Source: Methylomonas sp. MK1 (GTDB lineage Bacteria; Pseudomonadota; Gammaproteobacteria; Methylococcales; Methylomonadaceae). From it: 64,000 bases of DNA. Each line of letters opens with the position of its first letter. Position 1 is the first letter of the stretch. Where the stretch lies: contig NZ_AQOV01000001.1 in assembly GCF_000365425.1 (NCBI RefSeq), positions 3,410,001-3,474,000 of the forward strand, in the 5' to 3' direction. Under the pieces are notes generated by a model. The model did not search any database. It saw only the letters and a list, made by a program, of their open reading frames with translations, and was not told the origin of the DNA. This document shows, in pieces, positions 1-9,431 of the stretch. The position numbers and the translations under genes are program-made.

Positions 1-1068
<1,068 letters not shown>

Positions 1069-1114
1069 TCGATCCCGGCGGAATAAAACGTTAGGTCTGG
1101 CTTAACTGCCTAGC

Positions 1115-3256
1115 CTAACGGCTCTGTCCGTACGCATCGCGCAAAATCTGTTCTGCGTCACGACCTGCCTCCGCCAAAGCTTGAGCTCTGGCGATGGATA
1201 AGCCCAGGCCGTGCCCGGCGCCTATGCCTACAAATTGCCAAGTCTGGTCATCGGCAGCTGTTACCGAATCAGGACAAGAAGGTAGCTTCAGGGTATTGCG
1301 AAAAATCTCGCAACTGAGCAGCTCTTCGCTGGTCGGATAAAATAATCTGATAAACAACTCGCCATCTTTGTGCCGTTCGCGGCGAATATCCAGAATTTGA
1401 TTTTCCGTAAACACCCGGCGTAACTCCTCGCTTGAGAGCTGCCTTTGCCAGCGCTGATCGCCGCCGTTAGCAAACGGCAACCAGTTCAATCCGGATTTGG
1501 TCGCCAACTGGTCCAAAAGCTGCATTAACACAATATCGATATGGCTGCTGCTACGACGTGGTTTGTCCTCATGCAACTCGCCGAGATAGACCATGCAATG
1601 CGTGGTATCGCAAAGCGAGCTTGATTCATTGTGCCTATGGTTACCGTGACTGCCATTCCAGGCAATCACTGCCCGCATCGCTTCGCGGGCACTGCCAACC
1701 AGATTTTGGGCCTCGGCAGCCAACACGCCATCGACATAACTATCGACATCGGTTTCCAGCACCGTTGGCCCATGTTCGTCTGTTTGTCGCAGAACACCTT
1801 TCACCACCCGCTCGGATCGGCTGCCACGTGCGCTGGAAACGATCCTGATTTGCCCGCAAACCGTAAAGCGCCCGTGCTGTTTAGCCACTAACGGACAGTC
1901 CGGCTCCGCACTCCAACTATCTGGATCGGTAGGCGTTAACAAACTAACCCTAACCGCAGCAAAACGGGCCGGATAGTCGTGCTGCCAGTTTCTTAACAAA
2001 GCTGCGGCTTTACTTAATATTGCCGCGCCATTGACGCCGCGTTGCCGAAATATCGCCAGAAATACCGGATGCGCAACCGGCCAGGCCAGCAGTAAATGGC
2101 CAGCCAAGGGTCGGCCGTCAACAGTCGAAACCGTGCCGGTTTTTGCCAGAACTTGAAGTTGACGCAACATTTTTTTGTCTTGCTCGTTTTGCCCCGCCAA
2201 GGTGGAGTTGGGCAGAATGCCGTTTTGACTCAGGCCGTGAAAATAATCGGGCTTGGATAGCAAAGCCGCCCTCATAGCCAAGGCCAATTCCGGCAAATTA
2301 GCTTGTAACGAAAAATCGCCCTCGGCGTTGCGTTCACCCAGATAAGAGCGCCAGATTTGCGGATCCGATGGCGCCACTTGAGCCGGAAGTTTTTGCTCTT
2401 TAATCGGCGACAATAACAGGCGATAGCGCTCGATTTGAAATTGCTCGCGACGCTGCAATAGCTTTTCAGTCTCGCTCGCCGCCAGTTCTGCACCCAGCAA
2501 ATCAGCATCGGCTTGTGCCAATGCCGCAGCATACGGAATTTTCAACAGCGACCCAGGAGGTAAACGACTGGATTGATCCCCGCTGCTCGTCAATATCCGC
2601 CCGGACAGTAGGCTCATCAACAGATACGAGCTATCTCCGGCATCGTCGAACGCCACGCCCAGTATTTCAGTTAATTTTGCCGACACGGTACAAAGTTCTC
2701 GGGGCCAGCCGGCATTAACCACCAATCGCGCCAATACCGCCCGGTCATTGCCATCTAATTCGGCGCCCTGCCTAACCCGATTCTTAATGCTTTGTAGCTC
2801 AAGTTCACTGGGTAAACGTCCGGGTTCGAGATCAGCCAACTCGCCGCTGAAATGCATCGCCCCGGCTTCTTCTGCCCAAGCCGGTAGACGACCGCCACAG
2901 CTGCGATGACTGGCTTCGTGAAACAGTTCGTGACGCAGATACACCGCTTCGCTCATCCCGCCCTGTGGTTGTTGCCGCAGATAAATACTGCCTGGCCGCC
3001 AGCCCCCGGCATGACTGCCGCTAAATGCCCCGCTAGTCAACGCGGGAAACACCCGCACCGGATCATCCTCGCTAGGTATCTTGTAGCCCTGTGCCGCGAG
3101 TTCGCTAGCGGCAACAGTTGCGGTTTGCCGTAATTCAACTTGCTGTGTTAGCGCCCCGAAAAACAAAATAGCCGCACCAACATCAAACAAATATTGCCGC
3201 CTGATGCATCGTTTTAATGAAGCATTCATTGGTAGTTGGAGGTTTAAGCTGAGCAT
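1115..3256 (-). CDS. predicted cell-wall protein: gluzincin-like, PBP-like and SpoIID-like fusion
   Basis: This 713-residue exported protein has three recognisable parts. An N-terminal hydrophobic segment (about residues 22-38) looks like a signal or anchor. Residues 109-130 carry HELFH followed by WAEEAGA, the pattern of a gluzincin metallopeptidase. Residues 233-373 carry PPGSLLKIP (SxxK), SQN at 341-343 and KTGT at 370-373, in the order of a penicillin-binding or serine beta-lactamase-like domain. Residues about 500-713 resemble SpoIID/LytB: AAEAQN, then LCDTTHC at 546-552, then GAGHGLGLS near 679-687 with an alanine-rich helix. SpoIID proteins cleave stripped glycan strands. The overall design may correspond to the uncharacterised DUF2300/YfaQ-type family, but I cannot confirm that. 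It is monocistronic, convergent with pgm. An alternative start lies at 3229; the 3256 start has a plausible GGGA upstream. Confidence 0.72.
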   Translation of the reverse strand: MLSLNLQLPMNASLKRCIRRQYLFDVGAAILFFGALTQQVELRQTATVAASELAAQGYKIPSEDDPVRVFPALTSGAFSGSHAGGWRPGSIYLRQQPQGGMSEAVYLRHELFHEASHRSCGGRLPAWAEEAGAMHFSGELADLEPGRLPSELELQSIKNRVRQGAELDGNDRAVLARLVVNAGWPRELCTVSAKLTEILGVAFDDAGDSSYLLMSLLSGRILTSSGDQSSRLPPGSLLKIPYAAALAQADADLLGAELAASETEKLLQRREQFQIERYRLLLSPIKEQKLPAQVAPSDPQIWRSYLGERNAEGDFSLQANLPELALAMRAALLSKPDYFHGLSQNGILPNSTLAGQNEQDKKMLRQLQVLAKTGTVSTVDGRPLAGHLLLAWPVAHPVFLAIFRQRGVNGAAILSKAAALLRNWQHDYPARFAAVRVSLLTPTDPDSWSAEPDCPLVAKQHGRFTVCGQIRIVSSARGSRSERVVKGVLRQTDEHGPTVLETDVDSYVDGVLAAEAQNLVGSAREAMRAVIAWNGSHGNHRHNESSSLCDTTHCMVYLGELHEDKPRRSSSHIDIVLMQLLDQLATKSGLNWLPFANGGDQRWQRQLSSEELRRVFTENQILDIRRERHKDGELFIRLFYPTSEELLSCEIFRNTLKLPSCPDSVTAADDQTWQFVGIGAGHGLGLSIARAQALAEAGRDAEQILRDAYGQSR

Positions 3257-3329
3257 GGGTAATCCCGCAAATTGCCGAATAGCGAAGATAGACTAAGAAG
3301 TGTCTAAATACTGGATTTTACGATTTAAA

Positions 3330-3357
3330 TTGACAATCAGTCGAATCAGCCTAGAAT
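3330..3357 (+). promoter_or_regulatory. sigma-70 promoter of the cold-shock gene
   Basis: TTGACA (3330-3335) is separated by 16 bases from TAGAAT (3352-3357), a perfect -35 box and a five-of-six -10 box. It is the strongest sigma-70-like promoter I noticed in the window. Transcription would begin near 3364, leaving a leader of about 150 bases before the cold-shock coding region. Confidence 0.65.
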
Positions 3358-3363
3358 GCAAGC

Positions 3364-3515
3364 CAGCTAGAAAATACGATTTACCCTTTGTTTACCAGCT
3401 CGATGTCTCTACAGTAGTCCTTCGTCCTAGTTTTTCATTAAGTAATTTCCACATTTACCAGCGTGACCCGCCTTACTTTAGCTAAGGCTTTATCTAAATT
3501 TTTATAGGACTTATT
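3364..3515 (+). promoter_or_regulatory. long 5' leader of cold-shock mRNA
   Basis: The predicted transcript carries about 150 untranslated bases before the ATG at 3516. Members of the cspA family are known for leaders of roughly this length that refold at low temperature and control translation. The region has no credible gene; the 61-codon frame starting at 3300 overlaps the promoter. AGGA at 3506-3509 is the likely ribosome binding site. That the leader is a thermosensor here is inference from position and length only. Confidence 0.4.
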
Positions 3516-3731
3516 ATGTCTACAATGACAACTGGCGTCGTAAAATGGTTTAACTCTGACAAAGGCTTCGGCTTTATCGAACAAAAACAAGGCCCTGACG
3601 TTTTCGTACATTTCAAAAACATTTTGAACCCAAACAACAGCTACAGAACGCTGGATGAAGGTCAACACGTACAATTCAAATTGGGCCGCGGCCCTAAAGG
3701 CCCTCAAGCCGAAGAAGTAACCATCGTTTAA
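3516..3731 (+). CDS. cold-shock protein, CspA family
   Basis: This 71-residue protein is a single cold-shock domain, an OB-fold that binds single-stranded RNA and DNA and acts as an RNA chaperone. RNP1 (KGFGFI, residues 19-24) and RNP2 (VFVHF, about residues 32-36) are intact, and the N-terminal VKWFN motif is conserved. The length is typical. It sits alone between a strong promoter and a rho-independent terminator, so it is probably a single-gene transcript. Which CspA paralogue it is, and whether it is cold-induced or constitutive, cannot be told from sequence. Confidence 0.95.
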   Translation: MSTMTTGVVKWFNSDKGFGFIEQKQGPDVFVHFKNILNPNNSYRTLDEGQHVQFKLGRGPKGPQAEEVTIV

Positions 3732-3736
3732 AGATT

Positions 3737-3772
3737 AAGCCGTAGTTGCCAACAGACACCTACGGCTTTTTT
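3737..3772 (+). terminator. rho-independent terminator after csp
   Basis: AAGCCGTAG (3737-3745) pairs with CTACGGCTT (3760-3768) across a 14-base loop, followed by a run of T. It begins six bases after the cold-shock stop codon. Confidence 0.85.
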
Positions 3773-3943
3773 GTTAGATAAAGTGGAAATCAATCGCGGT
3801 TTCCACTTTCGTTCTCCCCGTTTCATTCCAGCACACTGGGTAGCTTTCAAAAGCTTCTAGCAAAGCATTCAGCAGACTAAACTTTAATTGTCTGCAATGG
3901 TCCAATAGCCATTACAAATTTCAATCAAGCAAAGAGGTGAATC

Positions 3944-4210
3944 ATGTCGTTAAAAAACGAATTCGAAAGTTTGCTCGTTAATCTGGATTCGGTTCGCGAA
4001 GAACTGCAACTGAAGCTGCATTTGGCTTCCATGGATGCCAAGGATGAATTTGCAGAAGCGGAAAAACAGTGGTTGCAGATTAAAAGTAAAGCCGCTGAAA
4101 TTGCCGACGAGTCGATAGAGACTTCCGAAGAGTATATCGCCAAGGCCAAAATTGTTGGAGAGGAGTTGAAGGAAGCTTACCAGCGAGTAGCCAAGCGTCT
4201 TTCCGAGTGA
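3944..4210 (+). CDS. small helical protein of unknown function
   Basis: I do not recognise this 88-residue protein. It is strongly charged (rich in Glu, Lys, Asp and Ala), has no signal peptide, membrane segment or cysteine, and should be almost entirely helical, probably a coiled coil or helical hairpin. A good ribosome binding site (AGAGGTG, about 3930-3936) supports the ATG at 3944. It is preceded by the cold-shock terminator and followed by about 230 bases without a gene, so it appears to be monocistronic. Its character suggests a stress-associated or scaffold-like protein, but nothing specific can be assigned. Two overlapping minus-strand frames in the same place are shadows. Confidence 0.7.
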   Translation: MSLKNEFESLLVNLDSVREELQLKLHLASMDAKDEFAEAEKQWLQIKSKAAEIADESIETSEEYIAKAKIVGEELKEAYQRVAKRLSE

Positions 4211-4323
4211 GCTGCCTAAACTCAAAAAGCTACAGCTTTAATTGATTTAGTGCAAGCCTTGCCGTTAGTGCAGGCTGGTTAATAAGGTTGTCGTCTTTGG
4301 GTATGCAAGACGTTGGTACAGGT

Positions 4324-4343
4324 GGTCAGCAATTTTGCTGACC
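4324..4343. repeat. perfect 9-bp inverted repeat
   Basis: GGTCAGCAA and TTGCTGACC flank a two-base spacer. It lies between a plus-strand gene ending at 4210 and a minus-strand gene ending at 4440, but has no T-run on either side. It may be a weak terminator for the converging transcripts. Confidence 0.5.
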
Positions 4344-4439
4344 ATTGCGGCTTGAAACCAGTGAACTCAACGTCAATTTTGCAGTGTGGCTAAGATATTG
4401 AAGTAGCGTCGCGATTTCCGCTGTAAATCCAGCTATTCC

Positions 4440-5120
4440 TCAACTGTCAGTAACTGTTGTCTTGCCAAGCTTCGATCCACAATTCTGGCAATATTGTTGA
4501 TCAACCGGAACAGTGGTTTCGCATGCGGGACATGTATTGGATGACTGGGTTTTGTGTCCGCAGGTATTACAAAAATGAGTATTTGCGGTAATGTCGGCGC
4601 CGCATTGCTGACAGGTCAGTTTTTGTTGGGGGAGAAACCTTGATAACATTTCAACCAGCTTGGCAACGGTATCGACCAAGTAAGTTGCATGGCTATACGC
4701 CCTGACCACAAACCAAATACTGACGCTTACGATCAGAATGATCGCGCTACTATGGTAAATCGTTCTACCTAAGCTATCGACGAACGGCGCCAATAACTCC
4801 CAAAACAACGCCTGCACTGTAATCAAAATCAACAGAGCGGTTAACGGTTCCGCAATGCCTTTGGCAAACGACAACGCACCGCCGCTATTGGGAATGGCTT
4901 CTATAACGTAGCCGGCAAAAAAATAAAACAAAATTAATGCCGCCAGCCTGGCGAAAAACCAGACTAAGCCCGCAGCCTTGAATACACCAGCCACTTCCAA
5001 TTCCGTCATTACCGGTACTAGCGTAATTAATTTGCCTATTGTCAGAATGCTGGCAATCGTAATGAATAGCTGGGCGGCCCGCTGCCATGCGTTGCTCGAT
5101 GAGGAAATCAAAGAAAACAT
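4440..5120 (-). CDS. membrane protein with C-terminal double zinc ribbon
   Basis: This 226-residue protein has about four membrane segments in the first 150 residues (clusters near 17-35, 47-72, 90-107 and 123-143). A cytoplasmic tail follows with two zinc-ribbon modules, CQQCG...CNTCG and CPAC...CQNCG, each able to hold one zinc ion. AGGAG upstream supports the ATG at 5120. Zinc-ribbon plus membrane architectures of this kind are common and mostly uncharacterised; the tail may bind nucleic acid or a protein partner. Neighbours give no clue: convergent with a small helical protein and divergent from mutY. Confidence 0.75.
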   Translation of the reverse strand: MFSLISSSSNAWQRAAQLFITIASILTIGKLITLVPVMTELEVAGVFKAAGLVWFFARLAALILFYFFAGYVIEAIPNSGGALSFAKGIAEPLTALLILITVQALFWELLAPFVDSLGRTIYHSSAIILIVSVSIWFVVRAYSHATYLVDTVAKLVEMLSRFLPQQKLTCQQCGADITANTHFCNTCGHKTQSSNTCPACETTVPVDQQYCQNCGSKLGKTTVTDS

Positions 5121-5380
5121 AGGCGTTTCAACTCCTGTTTGTAGGGGACCGAATTTGAATCAATCATTAGCTCGTTGAACGAGCGTGATTCCTTAGGTAG
5201 AGAATAACATACAAAAAAGCGGATAACCCTCGCTGCTAAAACCGTAGAAGTTCAAACACTGTCTGGCTATTTACGGCTCGTAGACCACAGTCGAAAAACG
5301 GTTTTTTGCCTTATCTAAATCCTTTACGGTACTATTCAGTGGCAATGCGCAATTGATTTTCCCTTCTCTCAAACGACATC

Positions 5381-6448
5381 ATGCCCCCCGAACAATTCCA
5401 ACAAAAACTCTTTAGCTGGTTTGATAATCATGGCCGCAAGGATTTGCCATGGCAACGGGACATTAATCCTTATCGAGTTTGGGTGTCGGAGATTATGTTA
5501 CAGCAAACGCAAGTCGTCAGCGTGATTGCATATTTCAATCGCTTCGTCGCCAGATTTCCAACGGTGCAAAGCCTGGCAAGCGCAGAGCTGGACGAAGTCT
5601 TACAGCACTGGTCCGGGCTTGGCTATTATGCGCGTGCCAGAAACCTACACAAAACGGCACAAATCGTTGCCGACAATGCCGGCATATTCCCGCAAACCGT
5701 CGCAGAACTCAGTGCCTTGCCCGGCATCGGCCGCTCCACTGCGGGGGCGATACTCAGCATTGCTTGCGGGCAAAGTCAGCCCATATTGGACGGCAACGTC
5801 AAGCGCGTACTGGCGCGGTTTCACGCCGTGCATGGCTGGCCAGGCGACAACAAGGTTGCGGGGCAGCTTTGGCAAATTAGTCAGCGCTATACGCCGACGC
5901 AAAGAACCGGAGACTATACGCAGGCGATGATGGACTTGGGGGCCACGCTCTGCACCCGCAGTAAGCCGCTATGCGACATCTGCCCTATCGCAGATAGCTG
6001 TCAGGCCAGGCAGATGGGTGTAATAAAACAATTGCCAGGCCCCAAGCCTCGCAAGGATGTACCGGTCAAACAATTATATTTCCTGCTGTTATTAGACAAG
6101 GAAAACCGGATATTGCTGGAAAGGCGGCCGCCGACCGGTATTTGGGGCGGACTATGGAGTGTGCCGGAATTTGCCGATCCGCAGGCTTTGCAAGACTGGT
6201 GTCTGCAACGCAATTACCGAATCCATGCCTCGCAAGCTTTACCAGGCCAGCGCCACAGTTTTTCGCATTATCATCTGGACTACACGCCGTTCCTGGCGAA
6301 ATTGGAAAACCCCATAAACAATGTGATGGAAGGCGAGCGGGCGGTTTGGTATAAAACCGCAGAGATTACTACTTTAGGTTTGCCGGCGCCGATCAAGCGT
6401 CTGCTGCAACAACATTTCACAGAGGATCAAAATGACGAGAATGATTAA
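5381..6448 (+). CDS. mutY: A/G-specific adenine DNA glycosylase MutY
   Basis: MutY removes adenine mispaired with 8-oxoguanine, part of the GO repair system. The 355 residues show the N-terminal catalytic helix motif SEIMLQQTQV with its catalytic Glu, the helix-hairpin-helix LPGIGRSTAGAI, the catalytic Asp in GDYTQAMMDLGA, and the iron-sulphur cluster spacing C-x6-C-x2-C-x5-C (about residues 190-206). A C-terminal NUDIX-like domain that recognises 8-oxoG follows, containing the PPTGIWGGLWSVPEF segment. The stop codon lies inside the start of yggX (17-base overlap), a mutY-yggX arrangement conserved in gammaproteobacteria. Confidence 0.97.
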   Translation: MPPEQFQQKLFSWFDNHGRKDLPWQRDINPYRVWVSEIMLQQTQVVSVIAYFNRFVARFPTVQSLASAELDEVLQHWSGLGYYARARNLHKTAQIVADNAGIFPQTVAELSALPGIGRSTAGAILSIACGQSQPILDGNVKRVLARFHAVHGWPGDNKVAGQLWQISQRYTPTQRTGDYTQAMMDLGATLCTRSKPLCDICPIADSCQARQMGVIKQLPGPKPRKDVPVKQLYFLLLLDKENRILLERRPPTGIWGGLWSVPEFADPQALQDWCLQRNYRIHASQALPGQRHSFSHYHLDYTPFLAKLENPINNVMEGERAVWYKTAEITTLGLPAPIKRLLQQHFTEDQNDEND

Positions 6449-6701
6449 ATGCGTAAAACTGGGCATTGAGGCTGAAGGTCTGGATGCGCCGCCGTTTCCT
6501 GGTGCCAACGGCCAACGCATTTTCGATCATGTATCGAAACAGGCCTGGAAGGACTGGCTGGCGATGCAAACCATGATAATTAACGAGCAGAGGCTATCCA
6601 GTTTCGATCCGGCCGCAAAAAAAATATTGGAAGCCGAGCGTGAGAAATTTTTATTTGCAGGAGGGTTCGAGTTGCCGGAAGGCTATGTGCCGAAAAAATA
6701 G
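6432..6701 (+). CDS. yggX: Fe(2+)-trafficking / oxidative-damage protection protein YggX
   Basis: This 89-residue cytoplasmic protein belongs to the YggX family, which protects iron-sulphur clusters and is associated with labile iron and oxidative stress. The N-terminal Cys (residue 7), the AEG...PG..G.RI segment, W-x2-W and the C-terminal FLF.GGFELPEGY region match the family. Coupling to mutY by a 17-base overlap pairs two oxidative-damage functions in one transcript, and MutY itself needs an iron-sulphur cluster. Confidence 0.95.
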   Translation: MTRMIKCVKLGIEAEGLDAPPFPGANGQRIFDHVSKQAWKDWLAMQTMIINEQRLSSFDPAAKKILEAEREKFLFAGGFELPEGYVPKK

Positions 6702-6766
6702 TGCCGGGTGGGCTTTAGACGCGTTGTCAGATTGGTAGTATTAAAAGGCCATCTGTACGGCTTTTG

Positions 6767-6772
6767 TATAAT
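6767..6772 (+). promoter_or_regulatory. possible -10 box upstream of the globin-like gene
   Basis: A perfect TATAAT lies 84 bases upstream of the next start codon. No convincing -35 hexamer sits at 16-18 bases, so this is only a candidate. A separate TTGACA at 6791-6796 also lacks a partner. Confidence 0.25.
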
Positions 6773-6856
6773 GTTAATGCGGTTAAAACATTGACAAAAT
6801 GGCTGTGACTGGAACGCTCAGGATGTATATCAAAAACTATCCTCCGGAGAAAAGTT

Positions 6857-7402
6857 ATGAGCGCAACTGTAGCAAATCAGATTCATGCCTTGCGCGCCAC
6901 TCTCGGCGATCATGTCCTGATCGGTAAAATAGTGGATGTGTTTTATGCAAAAATGCTGGACGACTATCGGATTAACCGCTTCTTCTTCAGCCGCCCGGCT
7001 GCTGAGCAGGCCGGTGCCCTAAAAGCTTATTTGAAAGCTTACTTCAATAGCTTCAATAGTGCCGATGAGAGAGTATTAGAGGCATTGGACGGGTATTTTA
7101 CGACAGCGTTTGCCCGCACTAACGCCAAACCGAGTTTGGTTACCGGTAACGATTTTGCCTTCCTGCTGGATATCGTTGGCGGGCAAGAGATAAGAAGCAT
7201 CACGTTGTTAACGCCTGCCCATTGTTTTTTGATGAAGCTCGGTCCTGACGATTTCCATTACGACATAGTGATGGAGCATTTGGTCGCCTCTTTAAAACAA
7301 TTGAATATCTCCGAAGATTTGGCTTATCAAATCATGGCTTTGGCGGAGAAAGGTAGAGATGGTTTGTTGGCTAGAGGCGTTGAAGTTAAGAAAGCCGCTT
7401 GA
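6857..7402 (+). CDS. truncated-haemoglobin-like protein with a large insertion
   Basis: This 181-residue protein resembles group I truncated haemoglobins at both ends. Residues 24-43 (KIVDVFYAKMLDDYRINRFF) match the B helix with the FY pair expected at B9-B10. Residues 107-145 (VGGQEI, then TPAHCFLMKLGPDDF and MEHL) match the E-F to G helices, with His122 at the position of the proximal haem ligand. Between these parts, roughly residues 46-98, lies extra sequence absent from the usual 120-residue fold. If haem is bound, roles in oxygen, NO or redox chemistry are possible. A clear CCGGAG ribosome binding site precedes the ATG. It is likely monocistronic. Confidence 0.6.
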   Translation: MSATVANQIHALRATLGDHVLIGKIVDVFYAKMLDDYRINRFFFSRPAAEQAGALKAYLKAYFNSFNSADERVLEALDGYFTTAFARTNAKPSLVTGNDFAFLLDIVGGQEIRSITLLTPAHCFLMKLGPDDFHYDIVMEHLVASLKQLNISEDLAYQIMALAEKGRDGLLARGVEVKKAA

Positions 7403-7428
7403 ATAGCGTTTTAGTAGCTCGGGTTTCT

Positions 7429-7453
7429 CTCTCTTAGGGATTGCCTAAGAGAG
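7429..7453. repeat. 10-bp hairpin between convergent genes
   Basis: CTCTCTTAGG (7429-7438) pairs with CCTAAGAGAG (7444-7453) over a five-base loop. It separates the stop codons of the globin-like gene and the minus-strand orphan at 7462. There is no T-run, so a rho-independent terminator role is uncertain. Confidence 0.45.
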
Positions 7454-7461
7454 CATTATCA

Positions 7462-7908
7462 CTAGCTGTCGTCCTTGATCATTGCAACAAGAAAATCTAC
7501 GAAGCTATGAATGGCTAAGCCGGTGCCCACTGCGCTTGCCATGTTTGCCAGTAATTTGCCGACAACGCCTAAAAGTTTTTCAAGCAGTTTGTGGCCGCCG
7601 ATAATTTCTATTCCGTAGAGCAAAAATTCGCCTAAAAAATGATTGATGACGGCGAGCTTTAGATTTAGCTGGGTTCCCAATAAGCCTTGCGCTAACAAAG
7701 TGTGGGTTTCGGCACGTTGCAAGCCGTCTTTTAACGCCGAAAAATTCGGATTAAGTTCCATCCAGGCTTTTTTATAATCGTCGCGAAATTTCGGTTGAAA
7801 ATACTCGCCGTTATTTATCACCTTCTCTAAAAATTGCTGCAGAGCATCAACGAAATTCAGCAACCTTTTTCTGTCATCCTCGCCAGCCCCAAAGACAAAT
7901 TTTTCCAC
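7462..7908 (-). CDS. hypothetical protein, 148 residues
   Basis: I do not recognise this protein. The first 75 residues are polar and probably helical; the last 75 are unusually hydrophobic and glycine-rich (LLAQGLLG, then IEIIGGHKLLEKLLGVVGKLLANMASAVGTG in pieces) and could be amphipathic helices or a membrane-associated region, though no clean transmembrane span stands out. The start is GTG with a good AAGGA nine bases upstream. It lies downstream of the pyruvate dehydrogenase operon on the same strand, 97 bases from lpdA, and might be read through from it. It ends facing the globin-like gene. Confidence 0.6.
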   Translation of the reverse strand: MEKFVFGAGEDDRKRLLNFVDALQQFLEKVINNGEYFQPKFRDDYKKAWMELNPNFSALKDGLQRAETHTLLAQGLLGTQLNLKLAVINHFLGEFLLYGIEIIGGHKLLEKLLGVVGKLLANMASAVGTGLAIHSFVDFLVAMIKDDS

Positions 7909-8005
7909 TGCTGTTCCTTCTATATGATGTCGGCGTTCTCACCGAAAAAAAATTGCAGGCTGACTTTTAACCCGCTCACGAATTTTGCGCTTAGCAAAAT
8001 AAGGA

Positions 8006-9421
8006 CTATTTCTTTACATACAGGTCGGTAATCGTCCCCTCTATCATTTCCGCCGCAAACGCAAAGGTTTCGGATAAAGTTGGATGCGGGTGGATGCTCA
8101 GACTAATGTCCGTCGCATCCGCACCCATTTCCAAAGCCAGCACGGCTTCTGCGACTAATTCGCCCGCACCAGGCCCGGTAAAGCCGGCACCAAGAATACG
8201 GCCGGTGGTTTTGTCAGTCAGTATTTTGGTAATACCTTCGCTACGGCCCAGCGCCAAAGAGCGACCACTGGCGGCCCAAGGGAATACGGCTTTGTCGAAT
8301 TCCACACCTTGCTGCTGTGCCTGGGTTTCGGTTAAGCCCATCCAGGCTACTTCGGGATCGGTATATGCTACGGACGGAATGGTCAGCGCGTCGAAACCGG
8401 CTTTATGGCCGGCAATGACTTCGGCGGCGATTTTACCCTCGTGCGTGGCTTTGTGGGCCAGCATCGGATTGCCGACGATGTCGCCGATCGCGAAAATATT
8501 GCTGACGTTGGTGCGACCTTGCTTGTCCACCGGAATGAAACCACGCTCGTCAACATTGACGCCCGCTTTGTCGGCATCGATCAGCTTGCCGTTGGGACGG
8601 CGACCGACTGCCACCAATACCGCATCAAAAACCTCCGACTCAGGTGCATCCTTGCCTTCCATAGTGACCTTAATGCCGGCATCCGTGGGCTCCATGGCTT
8701 TGACGCTGGTTTTCAGCCACAGATTCTCGTATTGCTTTTTGATCTTGCGTTGCAGCGGTGTAACCAAATCTTTGTCGCAGCCGGGGATAATCTGATCCAT
8801 CAATTCCACGACGCTGATTTTCGAGCCCAATGCGTGGTAAACAGTCGCCATTTCTAACCCAATAATGCCGCCGCCAACGATCAATAATTTTTCCGGTATC
8901 GATTTTAATTCCAACGCATCGGTTGAATCCCAAACACGCGGGTCGTCGTGCGGAAAGCTGGGGATTTTGGTCGGCTGCGAGCCGGCGGCGATGATGGCGT
9001 TGTCGAAAGTGATGGTTTGCACGCCGGATTCGCCGGTTACGGTCAAACTGTTGGCCGTGGCAAATTTACCCACGCCATGGATTACGGTGACCTTGCGTTG
9101 CTTCGCTAATTTGCCGAGGCCTTGATTCAAGCTTTGGCTGACGCTTAGTTTCCAAGCGCGGATTTGGTCCAGATCGATGTTAGGCTTACCGAAACTAACG
9201 CCGTGTTCCGCCATGGCATCGGCTTCGTGTATCACTTGCGCGGTGTGCAGCAAAGCTTTGGACGGGATACAGCCCACATTCAAGCAAACCCCACCCAATA
9301 CTGGGTAGCGTTCGACCAACACGACTTGCTTGCCCAAATCGGCAGCGCGGAACGCGGCGGTATAACCACCGGGGCCGCCGCCAAGTACCAGAACTTCAGC
9401 ATGCGTGACAGAATCGCTCAT
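8006..9421 (-). CDS. lpdA: dihydrolipoyl dehydrogenase, E3 of the pyruvate dehydrogenase complex
   Basis: E3 reoxidises dihydrolipoamide with NAD+ through FAD and a redox disulfide. The 471 residues contain the FAD-binding GGGPGGYTAAFRAADLG, the active disulfide in CLNVGCIPSK, the NAD-binding GGGIIGLEMA and the C-terminal catalytic dyad in HPHPTLSE. Length matches E. coli Lpd (474). AGGAGTAAGGAT precedes the ATG. It is the third gene of aceE-aceF-lpdA, ten bases after aceF, which assigns it primarily to the pyruvate complex, although it may also serve 2-oxoglutarate dehydrogenase or glycine cleavage. Confidence 0.97.
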   Translation of the reverse strand: MSDSVTHAEVLVLGGGPGGYTAAFRAADLGKQVVLVERYPVLGGVCLNVGCIPSKALLHTAQVIHEADAMAEHGVSFGKPNIDLDQIRAWKLSVSQSLNQGLGKLAKQRKVTVIHGVGKFATANSLTVTGESGVQTITFDNAIIAAGSQPTKIPSFPHDDPRVWDSTDALELKSIPEKLLIVGGGIIGLEMATVYHALGSKISVVELMDQIIPGCDKDLVTPLQRKIKKQYENLWLKTSVKAMEPTDAGIKVTMEGKDAPESEVFDAVLVAVGRRPNGKLIDADKAGVNVDERGFIPVDKQGRTNVSNIFAIGDIVGNPMLAHKATHEGKIAAEVIAGHKAGFDALTIPSVAYTDPEVAWMGLTETQAQQQGVEFDKAVFPWAASGRSLALGRSEGITKILTDKTTGRILGAGFTGPGAGELVAEAVLALEMGADATDISLSIHPHPTLSETFAFAAEMIEGTITDLYVKK

Positions 9422-9431
9422 ATCCTTACTC

